Shown: positions 1 to 5,799 of the stretch, piece by piece | How positions within the stretch are numbered: the first letter of the stretch is position 1 | Layout of the letters: each line of letters opens with the position of its first letter | From: Phycisphaerae bacterium | GTDB lineage: Bacteria > Planctomycetota > Phycisphaerae > Phycisphaerales > SM1A02 | Reading direction: 5' to 3' | DNA: 7,843 bases | Assembly (NCBI GenBank): GCA_002684755.1 | Contig: NYVS01000113.1 | Coordinates: forward strand, 7,518-15,360 | Notes under the pieces: generated by a model | What the model saw: the letters and a program-made list of their open reading frames with translations, nothing else | Told to the model about the DNA's origin: nothing | The model's database searches: none | Program-made: the position numbers and the translations under genes

Positions 1-473
1 GTGAACGACTTCAAGTGCAGTCGGGGCGCCGCCTCGCGGATCGCCGAGAGCATCGAGGTGTAGTAGTCGAAGCCGAGCCAGGGGTGGAGGCCACCCACGA
101 TGTGGAGTTCCGTCGCACCGGCTTCGGCGGCCTGGATGGCGGATTCCGTCACCTCTTCAACCGACATCTCGTACGCACCGTCCTGATCCTTCTTCCGGTG
201 AAAGGCGCAGAAGGAGCAGCTGAGGGCGCAGATGTTGGAGTAATTGACGTGCCGGTTGACGTTGTAGTACGCGGCCCGACCGTGCATACGGCGACGGACG
301 AGGTCCGCGAGACGGCACACGCCGTGGACGTCCTGCGTGTCGTAGAGGAGGCGACCCTCATCGAGATCGAGCCGCTGGCCCGCGATCACCTTCTCGGCGA
401 TCGGCTCGAGGGCTGGATCGAGGAGGCGGATCGGGGGGGGCTCGTCGACGGCGTGGTGGATCATGGTGGTCAT
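1..473 (-). CDS. mqnE: Aminofutalosine synthase MqnE, radical SAM (N-terminal part, cut by window edge)
   Basis: The reverse strand is open from the ATG at 473 to the window edge, giving about 157 residues of a protein whose C-terminal part lies outside. Residues 69-92 carry the family signature: YYNVNRHVNYSNIC leads into the radical-SAM cluster motif C-x3-C-x2-C (Cys82, Cys86, Cys89, followed by AFHRK). The segment ELHIVGGLHPWLGFDYY at 122-138 is also characteristic of MqnE. From family knowledge, MqnE uses a [4Fe-4S] cluster and SAM to join chorismate-derived 3-(1-carboxyvinyloxy)benzoate with adenosine chemistry, forming aminofutalosine for menaquinone synthesis in the cytoplasm. The related enzyme MqnC shares the fold, but the VNRHxNYxNIC and GGLHP context favours MqnE. 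The start is uncertain: ATG at 473 or the in-frame ATG at 464 (M4), and neither has a clear Shine-Dalgarno sequence. The gene is divergent from the coiled-coil gene. Codons 12-14 contain a run of eight C. Confidence 0.9.
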   Translation of the reverse strand, partial: MTTMIHHAVDEPPPIRLLDPALEPIAEKVIAGQRLDLDEGRLLYDTQDVHGVCRLADLVRRRMHGRAAYYNVNRHVNYSNICALSCSFCAFHRKKDQDGAYEMSVEEVTESAIQAAEAGATELHIVGGLHPWLGFDYYTSMLSAIREAAPRLHLKSF

Positions 474-477
474 TCTA
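472..477 (-). promoter_or_regulatory. Possible -10 box of mqnE (TAGAAT)
   Basis: On the minus strand TAGAAT (one mismatch to TATAAT) occupies 477-472 and overlaps the first ATG (473). Normal -10 spacing would start transcription at about 465/464, exactly at the second in-frame ATG (464). This would give a leaderless message. No TTGACA-like -35 is seen 15-19 nt upstream, so the call rests on the -10 hexamer and the absence of a Shine-Dalgarno sequence. Confidence 0.25.
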
Positions 478-631
478 GGAGTGGAAGGGGCCCGACGGAC
501 GGACTCGATGAACGGTTCGACACCGGCTCGGAGCGGATTCGAGCGGGCTCGCACGGGTTTTCGGACCTCGCGGTGCGATCGCCCGGCTTCCCCAGCCTTC
601 TCCGAAGCAAACCTTCCGCAGGAGTGCTGCA

Positions 632-646
632 GTCGGGGTCCCCGAC
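632..646. repeat. Perfect 7-bp inverted repeat, possible operator
   Basis: GTCGGGG (632-638) and CCCCGAC (640-646) are exact reverse complements around a single T. The near-zero spacing suits a dimeric DNA-binding protein site better than an RNA hairpin. It lies about 80 bp upstream of the coiled-coil gene start, in the divergent promoter region. Regulatory function is inferred. In GC-rich DNA such a palindrome can occur by chance. Confidence 0.3.
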
Positions 647-710
647 GGTCGATTTCCAGAGCATGCGCGGATTCCCGAGGGTCTCCGCCCGAGGCGGTTA
701 TTCGAGTTGC

Positions 711-718
711 AAGGAAGG
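711..718 (+). promoter_or_regulatory. Ribosome binding site deciding the start of the coiled-coil gene
   Basis: AAGGAAGG ends 9 nt before the ATG at 728. An in-frame TTG at 707 would lie upstream of this Shine-Dalgarno and add only seven residues, so ATG 728 is the better start. Confidence 0.7.
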
Positions 719-727
719 CGATCTCCA

Positions 728-3202
728 ATGAGTGACGGACACGACGAACGGCGAAACCCCGATGAAGAACTCGAGCAGGCGGCTACCGCCCCGGCCACCG
801 ATCCGCCCGAAGCCGGGTCACGGTCCACGAGTGGCGACGTGTTGTCGTTGATCGAGGACGTGGAACGACATCTGACGCGGATTCGGGACGTGCAGAACCA
901 GCAGGAGTCCGAATTCATGGACCTGGCCGGCCGGCAGCGTTCGGTCGAGACCGCGGAAGCGGCCCTCGCGTCACGCGGCGGCGAGATCGAAGTCGCGTCG
1001 GCGGCGTTGTCGCAGGAGCGTGATGCGCTGAACGACGCTCGCGTCGAGTTGGATTCGGCGCGTGACGAACTCGAGGAACGCCGTCGGTTCTGCGACGAAG
1101 CCTCCGCGGAGCTTGAGGCATCGAAGGCGGCGCTGGAATCCGCTCGAGAAGAACTGCACGACGATCGCTCGGCGCATCAGGCCGAGATCGAGGCGTTCAC
1201 GGCGAAGTCGAAGTCGCTCGAAGAGGAACGAATCGCGATCGAGGAACTCAGGTCGGAACTGGAGGAACGCGAGCAGACGCTCGCCGAACGATCGACCGCC
1301 CTGGAAGCGATGCAGACGCGAATCGAGGAACTCGAACGCGAGGCGGTGGAGCGGAGCGAGGCCGAGCGGATCGCGTCCGAGGAACACGACCGTTCCCTCG
1401 CCGAGGCGACGGCCGTCACGCAACGACATCGTGAAGCGCTGGAATCGGTGGGGCGGGATCTCGAACAGGCGCAGTCCGAGCTCGTCGACGCCCGGGACCG
1501 GTCCGAGACGATGGAACGGGAACTCGAGTCGATTCGAAATGCACATGAGGCGAAATCGCTGGAGAACTCGACGCTGGAGACGACGATCGCGGAGTTCGAA
1601 TCGCGCTGCGCGACGTTCGACGAAATGAACATCGAGCGTCAGGCCTCGCTTGACGCGGCGATGGAGCGGACCACGACGCTCGAGGATGAACTCGGCGTCG
1701 CCCGGACCCGGGTGAACGAACTCGAAGCGGTGGTGGAGGAGGATCGGCGGCAGCTGGGGATCGCCGGCGAGAAACTGACCGAACTCGCCCGGGCCGTCGC
1801 CGAACAGGCGCCACGCCTGGAGCAGGGGACCGCGGCGATCGCGATCGCGACGGAGCAGCGTGAGCGGATCGAGCGGCTCGAAGCGAGGCTCGCATCGGAA
1901 GGCACGGATGCCAACGAGACGGTGGCGCGGGTCCGGGATGCCCTCGAATCGAGGATCGCCGAACTCGAATCGGCGTTGGAACAGACGTCGACCGGAGGCG
2001 TCGACGAGGCGTCGATGCAGTCGGCGGTCGACGCGGTCCGAGGTCCGCTCGAGGCGAGGATCCGGGAGCTGGAGGCGATGGCGTCGGATCCGGCGGCCAT
2101 CGACGCGGCGACCGCGCCGCTGCTGGCCGAGATCGAGACGCTGCGAAGCGAGATGAAGAACCTCGAGGGTCCGGAAGGAGCCGCTTCCACCGCCGAGCTC
2201 GAGGCGTTCGCGGAACGTTGTCGGCGGGCCGAGCAGCGAAGCGACGAACTCGAGACGGCGCTTTCGATGACCAACGACCGCGGTCAGGCTCAGGAGATGG
2301 CGAAGAAGCTCCGAGCGAAGGCGGAACGAATCAACGCGGCGGCTCGACATCTCGACCGTCGCAAGCGACGACTCGCCGCCGTGAAGGGGCGGGTCCGCAG
2401 TCGCGAGTCGGAGGGCGGTGGGACCGCAACGTTCCACGAACTCCAGCGACTCGAAGCGCAACGCAAGGAACTCTCGCAGGTTCGCGAGTTCCTTTCCCGC
2501 AGCGAGCAGCAGATGGTCCGTCGCTGGGCCCGATCCCGTTCGGTGGCGATGGTGGCCTGGCTGGGCGTGCTGGCCGCGGTCTGCGTCGTCGGAAGCTGGT
2601 TCGCGGTGAGCGAGATCGTTCCGGTGGCCGGCACCGCGACCGTGGAGCTTCGTGCCACGCCTCGCGATGGTGGTGTTCTCTCGAATGACGCGGCATCGGC
2701 CTGGCGTGAGTGGCATGAAGCCCTCGCCACCGATCCCGCCTTCGTCCAGGCGGTGGGTCGTCGACTGTCCGCCCGCGGACTGATGCCCAAGGGTGGTGAG
2801 ACCGGGCTCGCGACGATGCTCGTCGAAGACCTGCAGTTCGAAACCGATGGTCCGGGCCGACTTCGTCTGGTGCTCGAGGGCGCGGACCGTCGAGTGCTTC
2901 CCACCACGCTCGATGCGATCGCCACCACGATGGCGTCTGAATCGGCGCGGCAGGCGCCTCGTCGAGCGGACGGCGCCCGAGCGGCGCTCAGCGGCGACCA
3001 GCCGACCACCGCCGGCGGTGGTTACGCGCGACTGATCGGCGGCGAAATGCCGGCCGCGCTGTTGTCCCTGATCGGGATGATCGCCGGTGCCTCGATCGTG
3101 ACCTCGTTGCTCGTGATCGGTCTGGTCTACCTGACCCTCAGTCGTTCGAAGCGGATCTTCGATGCTTCCCACGATGAGGATGAAGGCGTGATTCCCGCCT
3201 GA
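728..3202 (+). CDS. Membrane-anchored long coiled-coil protein with Wzz-like two-TM C-terminal module
   Basis: This is an 824-residue protein. Residues 1-36 are polar and disordered. Residues about 37-595 are an almost continuous, charged E/R/A/L heptad coiled coil. It includes a strongly basic stretch at 524-559 and a repeated 13-residue element at 402-414 and 437-449, exactly five heptads apart. After RRWARSRS comes TM1 (about 605-627), an extracytoplasmic domain of about 148 residues, TM2 (about 776-804) and a short tail starting SRSKR and ending acidic. Positive residues beside both TMs on the N- and C-terminal sides predict N-in/C-in. TM, then beta strand (TATVELRA), helix (DPAFVQAVGRRL), then DLQFETDGPGRLRLVLEGAD and a helix, then TM resembles a reduced Wzz/polysaccharide co-polymerase domain. 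The resemblance is by eye and is an inference. SMC/ATPase motifs (Walker A/B) are absent. Possible roles include envelope or exopolysaccharide organisation or a cytoplasmic scaffold. The function is not known. Confidence 0.85.
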   Translation: MSDGHDERRNPDEELEQAATAPATDPPEAGSRSTSGDVLSLIEDVERHLTRIRDVQNQQESEFMDLAGRQRSVETAEAALASRGGEIEVASAALSQERDALNDARVELDSARDELEERRRFCDEASAELEASKAALESAREELHDDRSAHQAEIEAFTAKSKSLEEERIAIEELRSELEEREQTLAERSTALEAMQTRIEELEREAVERSEAERIASEEHDRSLAEATAVTQRHREALESVGRDLEQAQSELVDARDRSETMERELESIRNAHEAKSLENSTLETTIAEFESRCATFDEMNIERQASLDAAMERTTTLEDELGVARTRVNELEAVVEEDRRQLGIAGEKLTELARAVAEQAPRLEQGTAAIAIATEQRERIERLEARLASEGTDANETVARVRDALESRIAELESALEQTSTGGVDEASMQSAVDAVRGPLEARIRELEAMASDPAAIDAATAPLLAEIETLRSEMKNLEGPEGAASTAELEAFAERCRRAEQRSDELETALSMTNDRGQAQEMAKKLRAKAERINAAARHLDRRKRRLAAVKGRVRSRESEGGGTATFHELQRLEAQRKELSQVREFLSRSEQQMVRRWARSRSVAMVAWLGVLAAVCVVGSWFAVSEIVPVAGTATVELRATPRDGGVLSNDAASAWREWHEALATDPAFVQAVGRRLSARGLMPKGGETGLATMLVEDLQFETDGPGRLRLVLEGADRRVLPTTLDAIATTMASESARQAPRRADGARAALSGDQPTTAGGGYARLIGGEMPAALLSLIGMIAGASIVTSLLVIGLVYLTLSRSKRIFDASHDEDEGVIPA

Positions 3203-3372
3203 TCACCTGATGGCGTCCGAGAACCCTCCCGGTCGATCCCGTTGCGGGCGATGCGGGTGGTTCGAGGTGTCCGGGCACCATCCAAGGGAAGTTCCCCGGC
3301 CGCACGAAAGTCGTCCCGCTCACCCGCCGATGAGTTCCACAGAGGGCCGCCAACGTCGTGACGAACGCCCTC

Positions 3373-3379
3373 GGAAGGA
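3373..3379 (+). promoter_or_regulatory. Ribosome binding site deciding the start of the 84-residue gene
   Basis: GGAAGGA lies 7 nt upstream of the ATG at 3387. The reading frame stays open back to an ATG at 3210. However, that extension is rich in P, R, H and S with irregular codon use and has no Shine-Dalgarno, so the short version is preferred. Confidence 0.6.
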
Positions 3380-3386
3380 TGCACGT

Positions 3387-3641
3387 ATGAGCCGAATCAA
3401 CATGCCCGTCGGATGGCGCCTGGTGAACGAAGAAACGCCGATGGACACCGAGGAGACACGCCTCGAGGTCGAGAACGCGGATCGATTCGGCGATTCGTCG
3501 CCCGTGATCGCCCGTATCGACGTCGATCAGGTCCTCCGGGCCGCCGACGAAGCATCCCGCCTGATGGGCGATCTCGCTCGCGAACTGCACTGCCTGGGCG
3601 ATTTCGACCACGGCAACGACGACGGCCCGCGAGCCGCCTGA
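3387..3641 (+). CDS. Small acidic hypothetical protein (84 aa)
   Basis: The product is not recognised. It is an 84-residue soluble protein with no signal peptide or membrane segment. The N-terminal half (MSRINMPVGWRLVNEE, then a D/E-rich stretch) is followed by a likely amphipathic helix, VDQVLRAADEASRLMGDLARELHCLG (about residues 46-71), and an acidic DHGNDDG tail. A single Cys lies in the helix. The Shine-Dalgarno and regular codon use support expression. It follows the coiled-coil gene after 184 bp of apparently non-coding DNA and is closed by a stem-loop about 54 nt past its stop, so it may be an independent unit or the last gene of a transcript with the coiled-coil gene. The helix could mediate protein-protein contacts, but nothing in the sequence points to a partner. 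Confidence 0.6.
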   Translation: MSRINMPVGWRLVNEETPMDTEETRLEVENADRFGDSSPVIARIDVDQVLRAADEASRLMGDLARELHCLGDFDHGNDDGPRAA

Positions 3642-3682
3642 ACCAGAATCACAGCGAATCGTGCCGAATCGGCCCGTTCGAA

Positions 3683-3710
3683 TCGACATTGCACCGCCCG
3701 GTCGTAGAAT
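3683..3710 (+). promoter_or_regulatory. Candidate sigma-70-type promoter for the EEP nuclease gene
   Basis: TCGACA at 3683-3688 (5/6 match to TTGACA), a 16-nt spacer and TAGAAT at 3705-3710 (5/6 match to TATAAT) form the best promoter-like pair in the window. Transcription would begin near 3717, leaving a leader of about 50 nt before the GTG at 3767. The -10 hexamer is exactly the loop of the 10-bp palindrome at 3695-3720. Confidence 0.45.
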
Positions 3711-3725
3711 CGACCGGGCGTTCTT
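3695..3725 (+). terminator. Rho-independent terminator-like stem-loop after the 84-residue gene
   Basis: CGCCCGGTCG (3695-3704) and CGACCGGGCG (3711-3720) form a perfect 10-bp GC-rich stem around the loop TAGAAT. They are followed by TTCTTCG, a short and imperfect T tract. It begins 54 nt after the stop at 3641. The same 3' arm and tail (GGCGTTCT) recurs after the last gene of the window, which supports a terminator role. It overlaps the candidate promoter of the next gene. Confidence 0.65.
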
Positions 3726-3755
3726 CGTCGTCGAATCGCGCCTCTTCCGGGTTAT

Positions 3756-3760
3756 CGGAG
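3756..3760 (+). promoter_or_regulatory. Ribosome binding site supporting a GTG start for the EEP nuclease
   Basis: CGGAG lies 6 nt upstream of the GTG at 3767. The GTG gives a clean signal peptide directly. The frame is open upstream for more than 100 codons, but that stretch crosses the stem-loop and the preceding gene. The out-of-frame ATG at 3762 is too close to the Shine-Dalgarno. Confidence 0.6.
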
Positions 3761-3766
3761 CATGCC

Positions 3767-5650
3767 GTGCGATCTCGTCTCTGCAAGTCTGCCCCATCGT
3801 CACCGATCGGTCTCCACCATTTCGCCGTCGCCACCGCACTGGTGGTCGCCGCGCTGGCTTCTTCGGCCGTCGCCCAGGTTCGGATGGTCAACTGGAACAT
3901 CGCCCGGCTCAACGGCGATCCGCAGGCGATCGAGGAGGTCTTCGTCGCGATGGCGGACGACGACGTCCCCGGATTCGCGACGGCGCCGGCGATTCTGATC
4001 CTGCAGGAAGTGACCAACAGCGCGCGAGTCTCCATCCTGAACATCCTCGAAGACGCGATCCCCGGCGTCGACTATCAGACCGCGACCTTCACCATCGGCA
4101 GCAGCGAGAACGGTTCGGGTGGGGCGCAGATGCTCATCTACCGGTCCGATGTCTTCGAGGAGATCGCCGCAGGTCACCGCGACATCTCGACGGGGGCCGG
4201 TCGGAACACCGATCGCTGGCAGCTCAGGAGCCTGGGATCGACCGACGATGCCGGCATCCTCTGGGTCTACGGAATGCACTTGAAGGCGAGCAGCGGCAGT
4301 GCCAACGCGGAGACCCGACGGCAGGGGGCGGTCGCCATTCGAAACGACGCGGACACGCTGCCCGCCGGAAGCAACATCGTCTACGCGGGTGATCTGAACG
4401 TCTACGGAAACAGCGAGCCGGCCTATCTCGAGTTCCTTTCCGGAGGCTCGGGCCGCGCCGAGGATCCGCTTGGAACCGACAGTTGGAGCGGCGCTTCCAA
4501 CGCGATCAAGCACACACAGAGCCCGCGTCTCAACGGGGGCGCGCTGGTGGGTGGCGGTCTCGACGATCGATTCGACTTCCAGCTGCTCTCGGCACCCCTG
4601 TCCGATGGCGATGGATTCTCACTCATGCCGGAGACGTATCGATCCTTCGGCAACGACGGTGATCACTACAACGTCTCCATCAACACTGGAAACAACACCT
4701 ATTTCCCCGGGCAGACCGCTCGATCCAACGGATTGGCGGACGCCCTGCATGACGCCAGCGACCACATCCCGGTGGTCTCCGACCTGATGGTTCCGGGTCT
4801 GCTCACCTGCGTGCTCGACGGCAACCTCGGACGCGTGGTGAGCGGCGGTACCGCCTCCGTCACCGCATTGATCGCGAACGCCCGGCAGGTCGTGGTCGTG
4901 GAGGCGGCGTCGCCGCTCGAGTACTCGGCCGTCGGGGACGGCGTCCTCGTCGGTGGTGGGAGCGGAACCGCTCCGTTGCTCCCGAGCTTCGACACCCAGT
5001 CGTTCGGGCTCGTGGCGGGTGTCACGGGCGACTTCACGGCGTCCGTCCAAGTGGTCGCCACCAGTGGCGGCGTCTCCCAGCCGGAGTACGACCTTTCGTG
5101 CAACGGTTTCGGAATCCGACCGGCGGCACCGTCGTGGTCGTCCGCATCGGTCGTGACCGACACCACGGTGGAGGCCGCATCACCCGCGGACGCGGGCGCG
5201 ATCTTCATCGACGTTCCCGTTCACAACGTCGGCTGGAGCGGGGTGCAGTCCGCGCTCGACCTCGACGCGGCGAGCGGGCTCGGTGGCGGCTTCTTCATCT
5301 GGGAGGGACTGGGGACCAGCGTCGCGGGCAAGCCGGGATTGCTGCGGTTCGGATTCAACACCGCGGGCGCCGACGAGGGAACCCACGAGGTCGATGTCAC
5401 GATCCAGGCGACCGACGAGGACGTTCCGGGCGAGACGACGCACTACATCACGCTCACCCTCGTCGTCACCATCGGCGGCGACGAACCGGTGCCCGGTGAT
5501 TTCAACGCCGACGGATTCGTCAATGGGGCCGATCTCGGTCTGCTCCTCGGCGCCTGGGGCCCTTGCCGAGATTGTCCGCAGGACCTGAACGGCGATGGCG
5601 TGGTCAACGGCGCGGATCTCGGTCTGGAGCTCGGCTTCTGGACCGGTTGA
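3767..5650 (+). CDS. Secreted endonuclease/exonuclease/phosphatase-family enzyme with dockerin-like tail
   Basis: This 627-residue precursor starts at GTG. Residues 1-36 are a Sec signal peptide: a basic start, hydrophobic FAVATALVVAALASS, and AVA before Gln37. Residues about 37-343 are an EEP (DNase I-like) fold with its motifs in order: VNWN (Asn42/Asn44), LQEV (Glu81, metal ligand), GMHLKAS (His171), GDLNVYG (Asp209, Asn211), DDRFDF (266-271) and SDHIPVV (Asp332, His333). All expected catalytic positions are present, so it should hydrolyse phosphodiester or phosphomonoester bonds. The substrate (extracellular DNA/RNA, phospholipid or sugar phosphate) cannot be read from sequence. Residues about 344-452 and 453-572 look like two beta-rich, Ig-like modules. 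Residues 578-627 are the twin EF-hand/dockerin-like tail with Cys600 and Cys603. It is preceded by its own candidate promoter. The next gene lies 149 bp downstream and carries the same tail. Confidence 0.88.
   Translation: MRSRLCKSAPSSPIGLHHFAVATALVVAALASSAVAQVRMVNWNIARLNGDPQAIEEVFVAMADDDVPGFATAPAILILQEVTNSARVSILNILEDAIPGVDYQTATFTIGSSENGSGGAQMLIYRSDVFEEIAAGHRDISTGAGRNTDRWQLRSLGSTDDAGILWVYGMHLKASSGSANAETRRQGAVAIRNDADTLPAGSNIVYAGDLNVYGNSEPAYLEFLSGGSGRAEDPLGTDSWSGASNAIKHTQSPRLNGGALVGGGLDDRFDFQLLSAPLSDGDGFSLMPETYRSFGNDGDHYNVSINTGNNTYFPGQTARSNGLADALHDASDHIPVVSDLMVPGLLTCVLDGNLGRVVSGGTASVTALIANARQVVVVEAASPLEYSAVGDGVLVGGGSGTAPLLPSFDTQSFGLVAGVTGDFTASVQVVATSGGVSQPEYDLSCNGFGIRPAAPSWSSASVVTDTTVEAASPADAGAIFIDVPVHNVGWSGVQSALDLDAASGLGGGFFIWEGLGTSVAGKPGLLRFGFNTAGADEGTHEVDVTIQATDEDVPGETTHYITLTLVVTIGGDEPVPGDFNADGFVNGADLGLLLGAWGPCRDCPQDLNGDGVVNGADLGLELGFWTG
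5498..5647 (+). repeat. Dockerin-like twin-loop tail module, copy 1
   Basis: This encodes residues 578-627 of the EEP protein. Loop 1 is DFNADGFVNGAD, followed by LGLLLGAWG, a linker with C-x-x-C (PCRDCPQ), loop 2 DLNGDGVVNGAD, and LGLELGFWTG to the stop. Both loops keep Ca2+-ligand residues at positions 1, 3, 5, 9 and 12. The order and all spacings are identical in the next two genes. Confidence 0.85.
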
Positions 5651-5787
5651 GGCTTTGATTCACCCGAAACCACCGGGAATCGAAGAAGTTGAGTGACTCG
5701 GGGGCAAGAATGTTGTCCACTGATACCCACCACCGGCAGGATGATCGCATCCCCGGATTCCAATCGATGCAGACCACCGACGATGTC

Positions 5788-5792
5788 AGGAG
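5788..5792 (+). promoter_or_regulatory. Ribosome binding site supporting a GTG start for the DNRLRE gene
   Basis: AGGAG lies 7 nt upstream of the GTG at 5800. In-frame ATGs further upstream (5767 and earlier) would add a polar stretch before the signal peptide and lack a Shine-Dalgarno. The out-of-frame ATG at 5795 is only 2 nt from AGGAG and reads ATG-CCG-TGA. Confidence 0.65.
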
Positions 5793-5799
5793 ACATGCC

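Larger units (their letters stand above)
474..727. other. Divergent intergenic region with small palindromes
   Basis: These 254 bp separate mqnE (minus) from the coiled-coil gene (plus) and should hold both promoters. No convincing -35/-10 pair is visible for the plus-strand gene. Three perfect inverted repeats stand out: CGAGC-GG-GCTCG at 540-551, GTCGGGG-T-CCCCGAC at 632-646, and CCGCC-CGA-GGCGG at 685-697. The last is just upstream of the ribosome binding site and is followed by TTATTC. Reading frames that cross the region in either direction have unconvincing composition and are judged non-coding. Confidence 0.5.

Noticed and set aside
15..731. 238-codon plus-strand open frame across the left edge
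   Set aside because: It runs antisense to the radical-SAM motifs of mqnE and continues into the palindrome-rich intergenic region. The minus-strand frame carries the C-x3-C-x2-C cluster and is the real gene.
971..3172. 733-codon open frame on the minus strand opposite the coiled-coil gene
   Set aside because: It is a by-product of GC-rich codons and the E/R/L/A-rich sense protein. The translation is a monotonous R/L/G/F/D mixture with no domain, start signal or plausible fold, while the sense frame has a Shine-Dalgarno, coiled coil and TM segments.
3286..3296. Small palindrome GGGAA-G-TTCCC between the coiled-coil gene and the 84-residue gene
   Set aside because: It is too short to distinguish from chance, with no promoter elements beside it. 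The rest of the 184-bp gap shows no clear promoter or terminator.
3210..3386. 59-residue N-terminal extension of the small protein, containing C-G-R-C-G-W
   Set aside because: The C-x-x-C looked like a possible zinc knuckle, but it stands alone, the segment has irregular codon use, and a good Shine-Dalgarno sits before the ATG at 3387.
3413..3766. N-terminal extension of the EEP nuclease frame upstream of the GTG at 3767
   Set aside because: It overlaps the 84-residue gene out of frame and crosses the perfect stem-loop, and its composition is R/P/S-rich. The signal peptide starts cleanly at the GTG with a nearby GGAG.
5657..5681. Hairpin GATT-CCCG / CGGG-AATC after the EEP gene
   Set aside because: The stem is only 8 bp with a CA bulge and is followed by GAAGAAG instead of T residues, so it is not a convincing terminator.
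5689..5799. Upstream in-frame starts (TTG 5689, ATG 5767) for the DNRLRE gene
   Set aside because: They would place more than 10 polar residues in front of the signal peptide and have no ribosome binding site, whereas GTG 5800 has AGGAG at 7 nt.
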